Counted from the first letter of the stretch, positions 1 to 10,887 are shown. The stretch is DNA of 64,000 nt from Serratia grimesii NBRC 13537 (GCF_001590905.1 NZ_BCTT01000011.1:1-64000), one strand, 5' to 3'. Notes: generated by a model from the letters alone, not told the origin. Program-made: numbers and translations.

Positions 1-20
1 AAGCATCAATTAAGCCAAGA

Positions 21-45
21 GGCCATCCGAAAGGATGGCCTTTTT
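21..45 (+). terminator. Terminal rrn-operon terminator (T2-like)
   Basis: An 8-bp stem (GGCCATCC/GGATGGCC) with a GAAA-type loop is followed by TTTTTG. The flanks (GCATCAATTAAGCC before, TTTTTGC after) resemble the second terminator of E. coli rrnB. In E. coli the rrnE operon lies just before the metA region. The inference is that the window starts immediately after an rRNA operon, with no yjaA/yjaB in between. Confidence 0.75.
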
Positions 46-160
46 GCTTTGTATCGACCAACAACGTACGATTTTCCGCCTGTTTCTAAGCAATGAAACA
101 TTTTCACCTTCCCGTTGAATACTCGACATTGTGCTAAAAAAGCGCTATCTTCGGGCATCT

Positions 161-184
161 AGAAGTCTAAACGTTTAAACGGAT
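161..184 (+). promoter_or_regulatory. MetJ operator (tandem met boxes)
   Basis: Three adjacent 8-mers, AGAAGTCT, AAACGTTT and AAACGGAT, resemble the met box AGACGTCT. They lie 17-40 bases before the metA start codon. MetJ with S-adenosylmethionine represses metA through such tandem boxes in enterobacteria. The first two boxes fit well and the third is weak. Confidence 0.6.
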
Positions 185-200
185 GTGTGAGGATTAAGCA

Positions 201-1130
201 ATGCCGATTCGTGTTCCTGATGAGTTACCTGCGGTTAGTTTCTTGCGCAATGAGAATGTCTTTGTGATGACATCCTCACGGGCAAAAAACCAGGAAATCA
301 GGCCGTTGAAAGTGCTGATCCTTAACCTGATGCCAAAGAAGATCGAGACGGAAAATCAGTTTTTACGCCTGCTTTCCAACTCTTCGCTGCAAATTGACAT
401 TCAGCTGTTGCGTGTCGACAGTCGTGAATCGAAGAACACGCCTGCGGAGCATCTGAACAATTTTTACTGTGATTTTGAAGACATTCAGGATGAGAACTTT
501 GATGGTCTGATTGTAACGGGCGCCCCGTTAGGACTGGTTGATTTTTGTGATGTGGCTTATTGGCCCCAGATTGAACGGGTCATCGATTGGGCTAAGAACC
601 ACGTGACATCCACGTTGTTCGTGTGTTGGGCGGTCCAGGCTGCATTGAACATTCTGTATGGTATCCCGAAGATGACGCGAGAGGTGAAACTCTCCGGTGT
701 TTATCAGCATCAAACACTACAGCAGCATGCACTGCTAACCCGTGGCTTTGATGATACCTTCCTGGCTCCTCATTCACGCTATGCGGACTTCCCTACGGAA
801 ATTATCCGGCAGTACACGGATCTGGATATCTTGGCAGAGTCGGAGCAAACGGGGGCTTACCTATTTGCCAGCAAAGATAAACGGCTGGCATTTGTAACCG
901 GTCATCCAGAATATGATGCTTTAACGCTGGCTGGTGAGTATTGTCGTGATAACGATGCCGGTCTTAATCCTGTAGTGCCACTGAATTACTTCCCCGATGA
1001 TAATCCTGAACTCACACCAAAAGCCTCTTGGCGTAGCCATGGTCATCTGTTGTTCACTAACTGGCTCAACTACTATGTTTACCAGATCACCCCGTACGAT
1101 CTGCGTCATATGAACCCGACCCTCGAGTAA
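201..1130 (+). CDS. metA: Homoserine O-succinyltransferase
   Basis: This enzyme transfers succinate from succinyl-CoA to homoserine, the first committed step of methionine synthesis in the cytoplasm. The 309-residue product has the usual length. The nucleophile Cys142 ([11 protein letters not shown]) and the His235/Glu237 pair (TGHPEYD) fall exactly at the positions known for E. coli MetA. The ATG is preceded by GTGAGGA as ribosome-binding site. It is probably monocistronic, because a GC-rich hairpin and a long gap separate it from aceB. The tandem met boxes upstream indicate repression by MetJ. As in E. coli, metA precedes aceBAK. Confidence 0.97.
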   Translation: MPIRVPDELPAVSFLRNENVFVMTSSRAKNQEIRPLKVLILNLMPKKIETENQFLRLLSNSSLQIDIQLLRVDSRESKNTPAEHLNNFYCDFEDIQDENFDGLIVTGAPLGLVDFCDVAYWPQIERVIDWAKNHVTSTLFVCWAVQAALNILYGIPKMTREVKLSGVYQHQTLQQHALLTRGFDDTFLAPHSRYADFPTEIIRQYTDLDILAESEQTGAYLFASKDKRLAFVTGHPEYDALTLAGEYCRDNDAGLNPVVPLNYFPDDNPELTPKASWRSHGHLLFTNWLNYYVYQITPYDLRHMNPTLE

Positions 1131-1145
1131 CACTTCTTCCTAAAG

Positions 1146-1168
1146 CGGCGGCTGAATCGAGGCCGCCG
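1146..1168 (+). terminator. Hairpin after metA
   Basis: A 7-bp GC stem (CGGCGGC/GCCGCCG) with a 9-base loop starts 16 bases after the metA stop. It has no clear T-tract, so its role as a terminator is only probable. Confidence 0.4.
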
Positions 1169-1344
1169 ACGTCATGCCTACCCGAAGCATCTTCCTTTGT
1201 ACCCTCCCTATTTCAGTGAAAATCATTCTATAACAATCACTTAATTCTATTTATTAACGCTAATGGAACCGGTTTCCTTACCTGGGGTTATTGTTATTTT
1301 CATTAACCAATTGATAATAAAAGGTTAATAAAATATTTAATAAT

Positions 1345-1383
1345 AAAATGGAAATCGTTTTTGATTTTTATTTTTAGTTGAGT
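1345..1383 (+). promoter_or_regulatory. IclR operator and promoter region of aceBAK
   Basis: The 386-base gap between metA and aceB is AT-rich and holds the aceBAK control region. Bases 1349-1369 (TGGAAATC followed by T-rich sequence) correspond to the IclR box of the E. coli aceB promoter. The same 21-base pattern recurs with 17 identities at 11919-11939 in front of iclR. The rest of the gap is a leader with no open frame that I can support. Confidence 0.7.
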
Positions 1384-1516
1384 ATTCTTAGATCCAGAGA
1401 GAAGAGATCTGACCAGTTAAGGATCGTTTTATATGCACCGATCCACACTGATTTCTGACGAAGATGCGCTGGCTTAACAACAACGGTAGCGCGCAACGAT
1501 GGGAAGGAGCAAGACA

Positions 1517-3115
1517 ATGACGCAACAGATAGTAGGCACGGAGTTAACGTTTACGCAGGGTTTCACTGCTGCTGAGCGACAGGTGTTGACGGATGACGCG
1601 GTCGAATTCCTGGCGGAACTGGTGAGTAAATTTACTCCACAGCGTAACAAACTATTGGCTGCGCGCGCCTGCTGGCAGCAGAAGATCGATCATGGTGATC
1701 TTCCTGATTTCATTTCGGAAACTGATTCCATTCGTAATGGCGATTGGAGGGTCCGAGGTATCCCCGATGATCTGCGTGATCGCCGGGTAGAAATTACCGG
1801 CCCTGTTGAACGCAAGATGGTGATCAATGCCCTGAATGCCAATGTGAAGGTGTTTATGGCGGATTTTGAAGATTCGTTGGCACCGAGCTGGGACAAAGTT
1901 ATCGACGGCCAGATTAATCTTCATGACGCGGTGAACGGTACCATCTCTTATACCAACGACGCTGGCAAAATTTATCAGTTGAAGCCTAACCCAGCAGTAT
2001 TGATTGCCCGGGTGCGCGGTTTGCACTTGCCGGAAAAACACGTGCTGTGGCAGGGCGAAGCTATCCCCGGCGGTCTGTTCGACTTTGCTCTGTATTTCTT
2101 CCACAACTACCGCCAATTGCTGGCCAAAGGCAGCGGACCTTATTTCTATCTGCCAAAAACCCAGTCCTGGCAGGAAGCCGCTTGGTGGAGTGAGGTCTTC
2201 AGCTTCACTGAAGATCGTTTTGAACTACCGCGTGGAACCATTAAGGCGACGGTGCTGATCGAAACACTGCCGGCGGTGTTCCAAATGGACGAGATCCTGT
2301 ATCACCTGCGTGACCATATTGTTGGGCTGAACTGCGGCCGCTGGGATTACATCTTCAGCTATATCAAAACGTTGAAAAATCATGGTGACCGGGTATTGCC
2401 GGATCGTCAGTCGGTCACCATGGATAAATCTTTCCTCAGCGCCTATTCCCGATTGCTGATCAAGACTTGCCACAAGCGTGGTGCCTTTGCCATGGGCGGT
2501 ATGGCGGCGTTTATCCCTAGCAAAGACGCTGAGAAAAATGCCTGGGTGCTGAATAAGGTACGAGCAGATAAAGAACTGGAAGCTACTAACGGGCATGACG
2601 GTACTTGGGTGGCCCATCCGGGGTTGGCTGACACCGTGATGGACGTGTTCAGCCGGGTACTCGGCGAGCGCCGCAACCAACTGGAGGTGCTGCGTGAAAA
2701 TGATGCGCCTATCAGTGCTGCGGAGTTGCTGGAACCCTGCGACGGGGAGCGAACTGAGGCTGGTATGCGTGCCAACATCCGCGTGGCGGTGCAATACATC
2801 GAGGCCTGGATCTCTGGCAACGGTTGTGTGCCGATTTACGGTCTGATGGAAGATGCGGCAACGGCGGAAATCTCCCGTACGTCGATCTGGCAATGGATCC
2901 ATCACGAAAAGAGTTTAAGTGATGGTCAACTGGTGACCAAGGCGCTGTTCCGTCAGATGCTGAAAGAAGAAATGCTTGTGATACGTGAAGAAGTCGGTGA
3001 GGCGCGTTTTAACGCAGGCCGATTTGAAGAAGCTGCGCACCTGATGGAGCGTATTACGACACAAGACGAGCTAATCGATTTCCTGACTTTACCTGGCTAT
3101 GAGCTCCTGGCCTAA
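1517..3115 (+). CDS. aceB: Malate synthase A
   Basis: It condenses glyoxylate with acetyl-CoA to malate, the second glyoxylate-shunt reaction, allowing growth on acetate. The start at 1517 gives 532 residues beginning MTQQIV and is preceded by AAGGAG nine bases upstream. An earlier in-frame ATG at 1499 would overlap that ribosome-binding site and is rejected. The family signatures [10 protein letters not shown] (near residue 115) and [12 protein letters not shown] (near residue 265) are present. It is the first gene of the aceBAK operon, with aceA 47 bases downstream, and is repressed by IclR from the operator upstream. Confidence 0.97.
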   Translation: MTQQIVGTELTFTQGFTAAERQVLTDDAVEFLAELVSKFTPQRNKLLAARACWQQKIDHGDLPDFISETDSIRNGDWRVRGIPDDLRDRRVEITGPVERKMVINALNANVKVFMADFEDSLAPSWDKVIDGQINLHDAVNGTISYTNDAGKIYQLKPNPAVLIARVRGLHLPEKHVLWQGEAIPGGLFDFALYFFHNYRQLLAKGSGPYFYLPKTQSWQEAAWWSEVFSFTEDRFELPRGTIKATVLIETLPAVFQMDEILYHLRDHIVGLNCGRWDYIFSYIKTLKNHGDRVLPDRQSVTMDKSFLSAYSRLLIKTCHKRGAFAMGGMAAFIPSKDAEKNAWVLNKVRADKELEATNGHDGTWVAHPGLADTVMDVFSRVLGERRNQLEVLRENDAPISAAELLEPCDGERTEAGMRANIRVAVQYIEAWISGNGCVPIYGLMEDAATAEISRTSIWQWIHHEKSLSDGQLVTKALFRQMLKEEMLVIREEVGEARFNAGRFEEAAHLMERITTQDELIDFLTLPGYELLA

Positions 3116-3162
3116 ATCCGTTCCTGACCATTAACCCTACATTATTGAAAAGGATAAAAATT

Positions 3163-4470
3163 ATGTCTACCTCTCGTGCTCAACAGATTCAACAACTGGA
3201 ACAGGAATGGAAATCGGCCCGCTGGGAGGGTATCACCCGCCCGTACAGTGCAGAAGATGTCATTAATCTACGTGGTTCGGTAAACCCGGCTTGTACACTG
3301 GCGCAAAACGGTGCCGCTAAGCTGTGGGAGCTGCTTCACGGTAAAGCACGCAAGGGTTATGTCAACAGCCTGGGTGCGCTGACCGGCGGCCAGGCGTTGC
3401 AACAGGCCAAGGCGGGTATTGAGGCAATCTACCTGTCTGGCTGGCAGGTGGCGGCGGATGCTAATACTGCGTCTGCGATGTATCCGGACCAATCGCTGTA
3501 TCCGGTTGATTCCGTGCCGGCAGTGGTTGAACGTATCAACAATACTTTCCGCCGGGCGGATCAGATCCAATGGGCCAATAAAATTGAGCCGGGCAGCAAG
3601 GGTTATACCGACTATTTCCTGCCGATTGTCGCCGATGCCGAAGCCGGGTTTGGTGGCGTGCTAAATGCTTTTGAATTGATGAAAGCGATGATCGAAGCCG
3701 GTGCTGCCGGGGTGCATTTTGAAGATCAGCTGGCTGCGGTGAAGAAGTGCGGTCATATGGGCGGTAAAGTGCTGGTGCCAACCCAGGAGGCGATCCAAAA
3801 ACTGGTTGCTGCCCGTTTGGCTGCAGACGTGCTCGGTGTGCCGACGCTGGTCATCGCGCGTACTGATGCGGATGCCGCAGATTTGCTGACCTCTGACTGC
3901 GATCCTTACGACAGCGAGTTTGTGTCCGGCGAGCGTACTGCCGAAGGCTTCTTCCGTACCCATGCAGGTATTGAACAGGCGATCAGTCGTGGTCTGGCGT
4001 ACTGCCCGTACGCTGATCTGGTGTGGTGCGAAACCTCGACCCCGGATTTGCAGGCAGCCAAGCGTTTTGCCGATGCAATTCATGCCAAGTTCCCAGGAAA
4101 ACTGCTGGCGTACAACTGCTCACCGTCGTTCAACTGGAAAAAGAATCTGGACGATCAGACGATTGCTCGCTTCCAGCAAGAGCTGTCGGCGATGGGCTAC
4201 AAGTATCAATTCATCACGCTGGCAGGCATTCACAGCATGTGGTTCAACATGTTTGACCTGGCTCACGCTTATGCACAGGGCGAAGGCATGAAGCACTACG
4301 TCGAGAAAGTCCAGCAGCCGGAGTTCGATGCCGTGGCTCGTGGTTATACCTTTGCCTCACACCAACAGGAAGTGGGCACCGGTTACTTCGACAAGGTAAC
4401 CACCATTATTCAGGGCGGCGCTTCCTCAGTGACGGCATTGACCGGCTCGACGGAAGAACAGCAGTTCTGA
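3163..4470 (+). CDS. aceA: Isocitrate lyase
   Basis: It cleaves isocitrate to glyoxylate and succinate, the first glyoxylate-shunt step. The 435-residue length is that of the enterobacterial enzyme. The catalytic loop KKCGHMGGK is intact with Cys196 as active-site cysteine. MSTSRAQQ is taken as the N-terminus because GAAAAGGA precedes it at proper spacing; an in-frame ATG six codons earlier lacks a ribosome-binding site. It lies between aceB and aceK and is cotranscribed with them. A strong hairpin after its stop probably lowers expression of aceK. Confidence 0.97.
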   Translation: MSTSRAQQIQQLEQEWKSARWEGITRPYSAEDVINLRGSVNPACTLAQNGAAKLWELLHGKARKGYVNSLGALTGGQALQQAKAGIEAIYLSGWQVAADANTASAMYPDQSLYPVDSVPAVVERINNTFRRADQIQWANKIEPGSKGYTDYFLPIVADAEAGFGGVLNAFELMKAMIEAGAAGVHFEDQLAAVKKCGHMGGKVLVPTQEAIQKLVAARLAADVLGVPTLVIARTDADAADLLTSDCDPYDSEFVSGERTAEGFFRTHAGIEQAISRGLAYCPYADLVWCETSTPDLQAAKRFADAIHAKFPGKLLAYNCSPSFNWKKNLDDQTIARFQQELSAMGYKYQFITLAGIHSMWFNMFDLAHAYAQGEGMKHYVEKVQQPEFDAVARGYTFASHQQEVGTGYFDKVTTIIQGGASSVTALTGSTEEQQF

Positions 4471-4496
4471 CGCAATCACGCTGATAATAGGTACCC

Positions 4497-4523
4497 CAGA
4501 GCCTGCTTATGCAGGCTCTGTTT
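4497..4523 (+). terminator. Intercistronic hairpin between aceA and aceK
   Basis: A perfect 10-bp stem (CAGAGCCTGC/GCAGGCTCTG) with a TTAT loop is followed by TTT. It lies in the 70-base gap between aceA and aceK. Stem-loops at this place in E. coli are held responsible for the much lower level of AceK. Partial termination or mRNA 3'-end protection of aceBA is inferred. Confidence 0.6.
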
Positions 4524-4540
4524 CCTGGCGGGAGGTAAGG

Positions 4541-6295
4541 ATGGTGGCAAAACTGGAATTGTTGATCGCACAGACGATTCTACAGGGCTTTGATGCACAA
4601 TATGGCCGCTTCCTGGAAGTGACCGCCGGTGCACAGCAACGTTTTGAACGGGCTGATTGGTCGGCAGTGCAACTGGCGATGAAAAAGCGTATCCACCTAT
4701 ATGACCATCATGTGGGTCTGGTGGTGGAGCAGTTGAAGTGCATCACCGGGCAAAAGTACTTTGATGCAGATTTCCCGAGTCGGGTGAAGGCGGTATATAC
4801 CGATCTGTTGCCGGAATACCCACGTTTTGAGATCGCCGAAAGCTTCTTCAATTCAGTCTACTGTCGGCTATTCAGGCACCGTGATCTGACGCCGGAAAAG
4901 CTGTTTGTATTCAGTTCTCAGCCCGAAGGGCGCTTTCGCGATATCCCACGCCCGTTATCGCGTGATTTCACCGCCAATGGCGACGTGTCAGAGATGTTAT
5001 ATAACCTGCTGACCGATTTGCCTTTGCGCCTGCCGTGGGAAAACTTATCGCGCGACATTGATTACATTACGTTGGCGTTGCAGCAGAGCTTCAGTGCGCA
5101 GCAATTGGCTGGCGCAACGTTCCAGATTGCCAATGAGCTGTTTTACCGTAACAAGGCAGCTTGGCTGGTCGGGAAATTGCGCGTGGCGGAAACAGTCTAT
5201 CCTTTTCTGCTGCCGATCCATCACAGTGATTCCGGCGCGTTGTTTATCGATACCTGCCTGACCAGCAAGGCTGAAGCCAGCATCGTGTTTGGTTTTGCCC
5301 GGTCTTATTTTATGGTTTATGCACCTTTGCCCGCCGCCATGGTGGAATGGTTGCGTGAGATCCTACCGGGCAAGACGACCGCCGAGTTGTATATGGCAAT
5401 CGGCTGCCAGAAACACGGAAAAACAGAATGTTACCGTGAATATCTGACATTTATGGCGGGTTCTCAGGAGCAGTTTATTATTGCCCCGGGGGTCAAAGGT
5501 ATGGTGATGCTGGTATTTACCCTGCCGTCGTTTGATCGGGTATTTAAGGTGATCAAGGATGAGTTTGCGCCGCAAAAAGAGGTCACGCAGGCACAGGTCA
5601 TGGCCTGCTACCAGTTGGTAAAAGAGCACGATCGCGTAGGGCGCATGGCGGATACCCAGGAGTACGAAAATTTTGTTGTCGACAAGGCGCGTCTCAGTCC
5701 CGATCTCTTGGCCGAATTACAACGAGAGGTCCCGGACAAATTGGAGGATCTGGGCGATCGCATCGTGATCAAACATCTGTACATGGAACGGCGCATGACG
5801 CCGCTGAATTTATATCTTGAGCAGGCTAATGAACAACAGATGCGCGACGCGATTGAGGAATACGGTAATGCGATCAAGCAATTAGCCGCTGCCAATATTT
5901 TCCCCGGCGATATGCTGTTCAAGAACTTCGGCGTGACCCGACACGGGCGAGTGGTGTTCTACGATTATGATGAGATTTGCTACATGACCGAGGTGAACTT
6001 CCGCGATATACCGCCGCCGCGTTACCCGGAAGACGAACTGGCTAACGAGCCATGGTACAGCGTGTCACCGAATGATGTGTTTCCGGAAGAGTTCAGGCAT
6101 TTCCTGTGCGGTGACCGGCGTATACGGCAGGTGTTTGAAGAGATGCACAGCGATCTGTTTGAGGCCGACTATTGGCGCGGGTTGCAGCAACGTATCCGCG
6201 ATGGTCATGTGGAGGATGTCTTCGCTTACCGCAAAAAACGGCGTTTTAGCCAACGTAGCGGTGCGGCGCTGCCTGCGACATCGGCAACGGCGTAA
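4541..6295 (+). CDS. aceK: Isocitrate dehydrogenase kinase/phosphatase
   Basis: This bifunctional enzyme phosphorylates isocitrate dehydrogenase, inactivating it, and dephosphorylates it, setting the branch between the TCA cycle and the glyoxylate shunt. The 584 residues match family length. The nucleotide-binding stretch [17 protein letters not shown] lies near residue 315 and is followed by the kinase-like half. GGGAGG in front of the ATG is a good ribosome-binding site. It is the last gene of aceBAK and is convergent with eda, 27 bases away. Confidence 0.96.
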   Translation: MVAKLELLIAQTILQGFDAQYGRFLEVTAGAQQRFERADWSAVQLAMKKRIHLYDHHVGLVVEQLKCITGQKYFDADFPSRVKAVYTDLLPEYPRFEIAESFFNSVYCRLFRHRDLTPEKLFVFSSQPEGRFRDIPRPLSRDFTANGDVSEMLYNLLTDLPLRLPWENLSRDIDYITLALQQSFSAQQLAGATFQIANELFYRNKAAWLVGKLRVAETVYPFLLPIHHSDSGALFIDTCLTSKAEASIVFGFARSYFMVYAPLPAAMVEWLREILPGKTTAELYMAIGCQKHGKTECYREYLTFMAGSQEQFIIAPGVKGMVMLVFTLPSFDRVFKVIKDEFAPQKEVTQAQVMACYQLVKEHDRVGRMADTQEYENFVVDKARLSPDLLAELQREVPDKLEDLGDRIVIKHLYMERRMTPLNLYLEQANEQQMRDAIEEYGNAIKQLAAANIFPGDMLFKNFGVTRHGRVVFYDYDEICYMTEVNFRDIPPPRYPEDELANEPWYSVSPNDVFPEEFRHFLCGDRRIRQVFEEMHSDLFEADYWRGLQQRIRDGHVEDVFAYRKKRRFSQRSGAALPATSATA

Positions 6296-6315
6296 GGGCG
6301 CGGAGTACCGCGCCC
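6296..6315. terminator. Hairpin between convergent aceK and eda
   Basis: A perfect 8-bp stem (GGGCGCGG/CCGCGCCC) with an AGTA loop begins directly after the aceK stop, seven bases from the eda stop. It can fold in both directions. No T-tract is present, so it may act as an mRNA end-stabiliser or a factor-assisted terminator. Confidence 0.5.
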
Positions 6316-6322
6316 GGTACGG

Positions 6323-6964
6323 TTAGGCTTTCGCACCAGCAACGGCGGTACGCGCCAATTCGGTGATACGTGCGTAGTCGCTATTTTCTAAGGCATCTGC
6401 CGGCACCAACCAGGAGCCGCCAATGCACAACACGCTTTTCAGTGCCAAATAGTCACGGTAGTTGCTCGGTGAAATCCCGCCAGTTGGGCAGAAGCGCACT
6501 TGCGGGAATGGGCCGCTGATCGCTTGTAGAGCTTTTACGCCACCGTTGGCTTCCGCAGGGAAGAATTTAAACTCACGCAGGCCATAGTCCATACCCAACA
6601 TCAGTTCTGATACGGTGCAGATGCCGGGAATTAACGGAATTGAACCGGCAGTAGCTGCCTTCAGCAAATCGGCGGTCAGTCCCGGGCTGATAGCGAACTG
6701 TGCGCCAGCGTCGGTCACGTCTTGCAACTGCTGCGGATTAATGACGGTACCTGCACCGATAATCGCGTCCGGCACTTCTTTGGCAATGGCACGGATCGCG
6801 TCCATCGCGCAGGCGGTGCGCAGTGTCACTTCCAAAACCCGTACGCCACCGGCTACCAGAGCTTTCGCCAAGGGTACTGCATGTTCCAGCTTGTTGATGA
6901 CGATCACCGGCACGACCGGTCCAGCCATCAGGATCTGCTCTGCGCTTGTTTTCCAATTATTCAT
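6323..6964 (-). CDS. eda: KDPG aldolase (2-keto-3-deoxy-6-phosphogluconate aldolase)
   Basis: It cleaves 2-keto-3-deoxy-6-phosphogluconate to pyruvate and glyceraldehyde-3-phosphate, the last Entner-Doudoroff step. The start [12 protein letters not shown] gives 213 residues, the E. coli length, and is preceded by a GGAG-type ribosome-binding site. A longer open frame upstream would run through the end of edd and is rejected. The Schiff-base lysine lies in [11 protein letters not shown], and the RFCPTGGIS phosphate-binding segment follows. It sits 55 bases downstream of edd as last gene of the gntK-gntU-edd-eda operon. Confidence 0.96.
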   Translation of the reverse strand: MNNWKTSAEQILMAGPVVPVIVINKLEHAVPLAKALVAGGVRVLEVTLRTACAMDAIRAIAKEVPDAIIGAGTVINPQQLQDVTDAGAQFAISPGLTADLLKAATAGSIPLIPGICTVSELMLGMDYGLREFKFFPAEANGGVKALQAISGPFPQVRFCPTGGISPSNYRDYLALKSVLCIGGSWLVPADALENSDYARITELARTAVAGAKA

Positions 6965-7019
6965 TAACGGTTTTCTCCAGTTTGGCCGCCGCCGTTGGGC
7001 TGCACAGCCATGCGACGGG

Positions 7020-8834
7020 TTAGAATTTAATGCAGCAGGCGCCTTGTTCGGCACCGGAAAGCTGGCTGCGTAAGGCGCTGAACAGTTCACGGCCACAGCC
7101 GATATGTTCCGCACTCAGATCAGGTTGATAAGGCGCACGCTCAGCCAAAATGTCGGCATCGACCAACAATGCCAACTCACCGGTGCGGCCATTGACGCGG
7201 ATTACGTCACCGTTTTGTACCTTGGCGAGCATGCCGCCGGTGTAGGCTTCCGGGGTGACATGGATGGCGGATGGCACTTTGCCGGATGCGCCGGACAGGC
7301 GGCCATCGGTCACCAGCGCGACTTTAAATCCGCGGTCCATCAAGACGCCCAGTGGCGGCATCAGTTTGTGCAGTTCTGGCATGCCATTGGCCTGAGGGCC
7401 CTGGAAGCGCACCACTACCACACAATCGCGATCCAGCTTACCGGCTTCAAACGCCGGTACGATGTCATGCTGGCTTTCAAATACCACTGCAGGCGCTTCG
7501 ATAATCTGGTTTTCAGCGGGGACTGCCGAGGTTTTCATCACCGCCCGGCCGAGATTACCGGCCAGCACCTTGGTCCCGCCGTGGTGCTCGAAAGGCTCGG
7601 CCACGCTGGCGATAACCTTGGCGTCGAGCGACGTTTCCGTGCCCTCACGCCAGGCCAGTTGGCCGTTATCCAGCCAGGGTTCCTGGGTGTAGCGTGTCAG
7701 GCCAAAACCGGCCACGGTATGTACGTCTTCGTGCAGCAGGCCGTGTTTCAACAGTTCGCGTACCACCAGGGCTACGCCGCCCGAGGCCTGGAATTGGTTG
7801 ATGTCCGCCGGGCCGTTCGGGTAGATACGACATAACAATGGCACCGCGTCCGACAGCTCGGAGAAATCATCCCAGTTGATAATGATGCCGGCGGCGCGAG
7901 CCATTGCCACCATGTGCATGGTCAGATTGGTGGAGCCACCGGTAGCCAACAACGCAACGATACCGTTCACCACCACCTTCTCATCCACCAGTCGGCCGAT
8001 CGGCAGGTAGTTGCCGGCGGTTTCGGTCAGGCGAGTGACCTGACGTGCGGCCGCGTCGGTCAATGCATCGCGCAGTGGTGTGTCCGGGTGGACGAAAGAG
8101 GCGCCCGGCAGGTGCAGGCCCATCACTTCCATGACCATCTGGTTGGTGTTGGCGGTACCGTAGAAGGTACAAGTGCCGATGCCGTGATAAGAAGCGGCTT
8201 CGGCTTCCAGCAAGGCCAATCGATCGGCTTTGCCTTCGGCGTACAGCTGCCGTACGCGCACTTTCTCTTTGTTTGGCAAGCCGCTGCTCATTGGGCCGGC
8301 GGGAACAAACAGCGACGGCAAATGGCCGAAGGACAGGGCGGACATCACCAGTCCCGGCACGATTTTATCGCAAATGCCAAGGAACAAGGCGCCGTCGAAC
8401 ATATTGTGTGACAGGCCGATGGCGGAAGACATGGCGATCACGTCGCGGCTCATCAGCGACAGTTCCATACCGTCTTGCCCCTGGGTCACGCCGTCGCACA
8501 TCGCCGGTACGCCACCGGCGACCTGTCCGACAGCGCCCACCGCGTGTAACGCCTTCTTCAACTGCTGCGGATAGTTTTCATAGGGCTGGTGGGCCGACAA
8601 CATGTCGTTATAAGCGGTAATGATGGCGATATCGCTGCGAACCATATTTTTCAGCGCAGTTTTGTCATCCGGCTGGCAGGCGGCGAAGCCGTGCGCCAGA
8701 TTGCCGCAGGCCAGTTGTGCACGGTGTACGGTTTGAGAGCGAGCCGCATCAATGCGTGCCAGGTAGGCGGCGCGGCTCGATTTGGAACGGTCGATGATGC
8801 GTTGTGTGACACGGGATAGGGTTGGATTAATCAT
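7020..8834 (-). CDS. edd: 6-phosphogluconate dehydratase
   Basis: This IlvD/Edd-family iron-sulfur dehydratase converts 6-phosphogluconate to 2-keto-3-deoxy-6-phosphogluconate. The 604 residues match family length. Family segments seen include the cysteine motifs around [12 protein letters not shown] and [10 protein letters not shown] and the C-terminal [20 protein letters not shown]. It follows gntU after 109 bases with no clear promoter and precedes eda. In E. coli edd-eda forms its own GntR-controlled operon next to zwf; here it is joined to the gluconate uptake genes. Confidence 0.96.
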   Translation of the reverse strand: MINPTLSRVTQRIIDRSKSSRAAYLARIDAARSQTVHRAQLACGNLAHGFAACQPDDKTALKNMVRSDIAIITAYNDMLSAHQPYENYPQQLKKALHAVGAVGQVAGGVPAMCDGVTQGQDGMELSLMSRDVIAMSSAIGLSHNMFDGALFLGICDKIVPGLVMSALSFGHLPSLFVPAGPMSSGLPNKEKVRVRQLYAEGKADRLALLEAEAASYHGIGTCTFYGTANTNQMVMEVMGLHLPGASFVHPDTPLRDALTDAAARQVTRLTETAGNYLPIGRLVDEKVVVNGIVALLATGGSTNLTMHMVAMARAAGIIINWDDFSELSDAVPLLCRIYPNGPADINQFQASGGVALVVRELLKHGLLHEDVHTVAGFGLTRYTQEPWLDNGQLAWREGTETSLDAKVIASVAEPFEHHGGTKVLAGNLGRAVMKTSAVPAENQIIEAPAVVFESQHDIVPAFEAGKLDRDCVVVVRFQGPQANGMPELHKLMPPLGVLMDRGFKVALVTDGRLSGASGKVPSAIHVTPEAYTGGMLAKVQNGDVIRVNGRTGELALLVDADILAERAPYQPDLSAEHIGCGRELFSALRSQLSGAEQGACCIKF

Positions 8835-8943
8835 ACCTTCCTCACATGCTATTGTTATAGACGCCGCCTGTGGCGGTGCCCCCGGTGGTGAATTGCAGCC
8901 CTGATGTGCAAGGCCGGGGGCGCTGTTATGTCGTTATGGTGTT

Positions 8944-10281
8944 TTAAAACAGGGTGAAAGCAATCATGCCGATAATCCCGCCCACGCTACCCAGAATGGT
9001 TTCCATCACCGTCCAGGTTTTCAGCGTTTGCAGCTCATTGGCACCGGTAAATTTGCCGAACAGCCAGAAACCGGCATCGTTGACGTGGCTGAGGACGATA
9101 GACCCGCCAGCAATACAAATAGCCAGTGCAGCCAGTTGCCCGCCGCCGAGGCCCAGTTGGCTGGTTACCGGTAGCACCAGGCCGACGGTAGTCAGACAGG
9201 CCACGGTGGCAGATCCCTGGATCACGCGTACCATGGCGGACAGCACAAAGGCCGCGACGGCAATCGGCAGACCGGTACCGATCATGGCGTCACCCAATGC
9301 CGGGCCGACGCCGGAATCCACCAAAATCTGTTTGAATACGCCCCCGGCACCGGTCATCAGCAGGATGATCCCGGCAGGCTGGACTGCCGCTGAGCAGATG
9401 GCCAGCGTTTGCTCGTTGGTCATGCCGCGTGGTTTTGCCAGGCCATAAATCACGATCAAACAGGCGACTAAAATGGCGATAAACGGGTGACCAATAAACT
9501 CCAGCCACTGTTGTAACTGTGAGCCAGGTGTGACCAGACGGGCACCAATGGTCTTCATGCCGACCAGCACCAGGGGGCAGAGTACCAGCGCCAGACTCAG
9601 GCCAAATGACGGCAGGTTGGCGGTGTTCAATGTCGGTTCGTTTTCATCCGCTGGCATTGACCAGTTAACATAGCGGCTGATAAAGCTGCCGTATAACGGG
9701 CCTGCAATCAGCATGCCGAGGACAGCTGCGACCAGACCGATGGCAATCATCCAGCCAAAGTCGGCCTTCATTTGCGAAGCCAACAGCATCGGTACCGGAC
9801 CCGGCAGCAAGAATGAAGCGGCGGCGGCGACACCGGCAAACAGTGGGATGGCGAGCTTAACGATGTTGCCGTCGGTGCGGCGTGCTACGGCAAACACGAT
9901 GCCGATCAGTAGCACCACGGCCACGTCAAAGAACAGCGGAAGAGCACAGATCAAACCGGCAATGCCGAGCGCGTAGTGTGCCTTGCTTTGGCCGAAACGT
10001 TTCAGCAAATGCGCCGCAATTTGATCCAACGCACCAACTTCATGCAGTATTTTGCCGAACATTGCACCCAACGCGACGACAATAGCCAGGAAGCCCAGGG
10101 TGTCGCCCATACCTTTTTGCATGGTATCGGCGATGCGGTCCAGCGGCATGCCGGAGAAAATACCCGCGGCAATAGAAACCAACATTAACGCGACGAAGGC
10201 GTGCATACGCGCCTTCATCACCAAAAACAGCAGTAATAGAACCGAGCCGACTGCAGTACCGACCAGCGTTACAGTATTCAC
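8944..10281 (-). CDS. gntU: Gluconate permease (GntP family, GntU type)
   Basis: It is an inner-membrane gluconate importer of the GntP family. The 445-residue product is hydrophobic throughout, with about a dozen membrane segments, and starts MNTVTLVGTAVGSVLLLLF. Its close resemblance to E. coli GntU (446 residues), including FGKILHE, LPLFFDVAVVLL and SHVNDAGFWLFGKFTG, favours GntU over GntT or IdnT. The start codon overlaps the gntK stop by four bases, so translation is coupled. It supplies the substrate for the kinase and Entner-Doudoroff enzymes in the same operon. Confidence 0.92.
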   Translation of the reverse strand: MNTVTLVGTAVGSVLLLLFLVMKARMHAFVALMLVSIAAGIFSGMPLDRIADTMQKGMGDTLGFLAIVVALGAMFGKILHEVGALDQIAAHLLKRFGQSKAHYALGIAGLICALPLFFDVAVVLLIGIVFAVARRTDGNIVKLAIPLFAGVAAAASFLLPGPVPMLLASQMKADFGWMIAIGLVAAVLGMLIAGPLYGSFISRYVNWSMPADENEPTLNTANLPSFGLSLALVLCPLVLVGMKTIGARLVTPGSQLQQWLEFIGHPFIAILVACLIVIYGLAKPRGMTNEQTLAICSAAVQPAGIILLMTGAGGVFKQILVDSGVGPALGDAMIGTGLPIAVAAFVLSAMVRVIQGSATVACLTTVGLVLPVTSQLGLGGGQLAALAICIAGGSIVLSHVNDAGFWLFGKFTGANELQTLKTWTVMETILGSVGGIIGMIAFTLF

Positions 10282-10817
10282 GCGCAGACGTCCTGTGGCA
10301 GGAAGCTCTGAATGTGCTTCACGGTATCGGCGATAACGCCTTCCAATGGTTGGTTGATGTCGACGGACATCACGTCGCTCTCATCAGCGCCCGGTTGTTC
10401 CAGCGCGGCAAACTGTGTCACCAGCATCTGTGGTTTAAAGAAGTGGCCATTACGCGCTGCCAGACGGGCCTCGATGACCGGGAAGTCGCCGTGCAAGTAG
10501 ATGAACGACAAATTGCCATTACCGGCGCGAAGGCGATCGCGGTAGTGTTTTTTCAGCGCTGAACAGACGATAACCGAAACATTATTAGTACGTTGCATGG
10601 CGAAAGCGGCGTCGTTGAGTGCGGCCAGCCAAGGAGCACGGTCGTCATCGTTCAGTGGCTCGCCCGCGGCCATTTTTAGGATATTGCTGCGCGGATGCAG
10701 AAAATCACCGTCGAGGAACCCGGCAGACAGTTGGCGGGCAGCGGCGGCGGCCACGGCGGACTTACCGCTGCCGGAAACGCCCATGATGACGTAAATACGG
10801 TTTTGATTATTGGTCAT
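10278..10817 (-). CDS. gntK: Gluconokinase
   Basis: It phosphorylates gluconate to 6-phosphogluconate with ATP. The 179 residues start MTNNQNRIYVIMGVSGSGKS, with the P-loop GVSGSGKS near residue 13. The rest matches thermoresistant gluconokinase, for example FLDGDFLHPRSNI and ALKKHYRDRLR. It is first in the gntK-gntU-edd-eda operon. A pair of GntR-type operators lies 43-70 bases upstream of its start, which predicts induction by gluconate. Confidence 0.95.
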   Translation of the reverse strand: MTNNQNRIYVIMGVSGSGKSAVAAAAARQLSAGFLDGDFLHPRSNILKMAAGEPLNDDDRAPWLAALNDAAFAMQRTNNVSVIVCSALKKHYRDRLRAGNGNLSFIYLHGDFPVIEARLAARNGHFFKPQMLVTQFAALEQPGADESDVMSVDINQPLEGVIADTVKHIQSFLPQDVCA

Positions 10818-10859
10818 GGCTTAGCTCCAAAACGACACGTGGCGTTACCGTGCATTCAT

Positions 10860-10887
10860 TGTTACCGGTAACATGTTATCGGTAACA
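10860..10887 (-). promoter_or_regulatory. Two abutting GntR operators
   Basis: The palindrome TGTTACCGGTAACA is immediately followed by TGTTATCGGTAACA. Both match the gluconate repressor GntR operator type (half-site TGTTA, central CGG). They lie upstream of gntK within the presumed promoter. No gntR gene is seen in this window, so the repressor must be encoded elsewhere. Confidence 0.8.

Noticed and set aside
7104-7835. A 243-codon open frame antisense to edd
   Set aside because: edd is intact and conserved on the other strand; the antisense product shows only the His/Gln-rich composition of a shadow frame.
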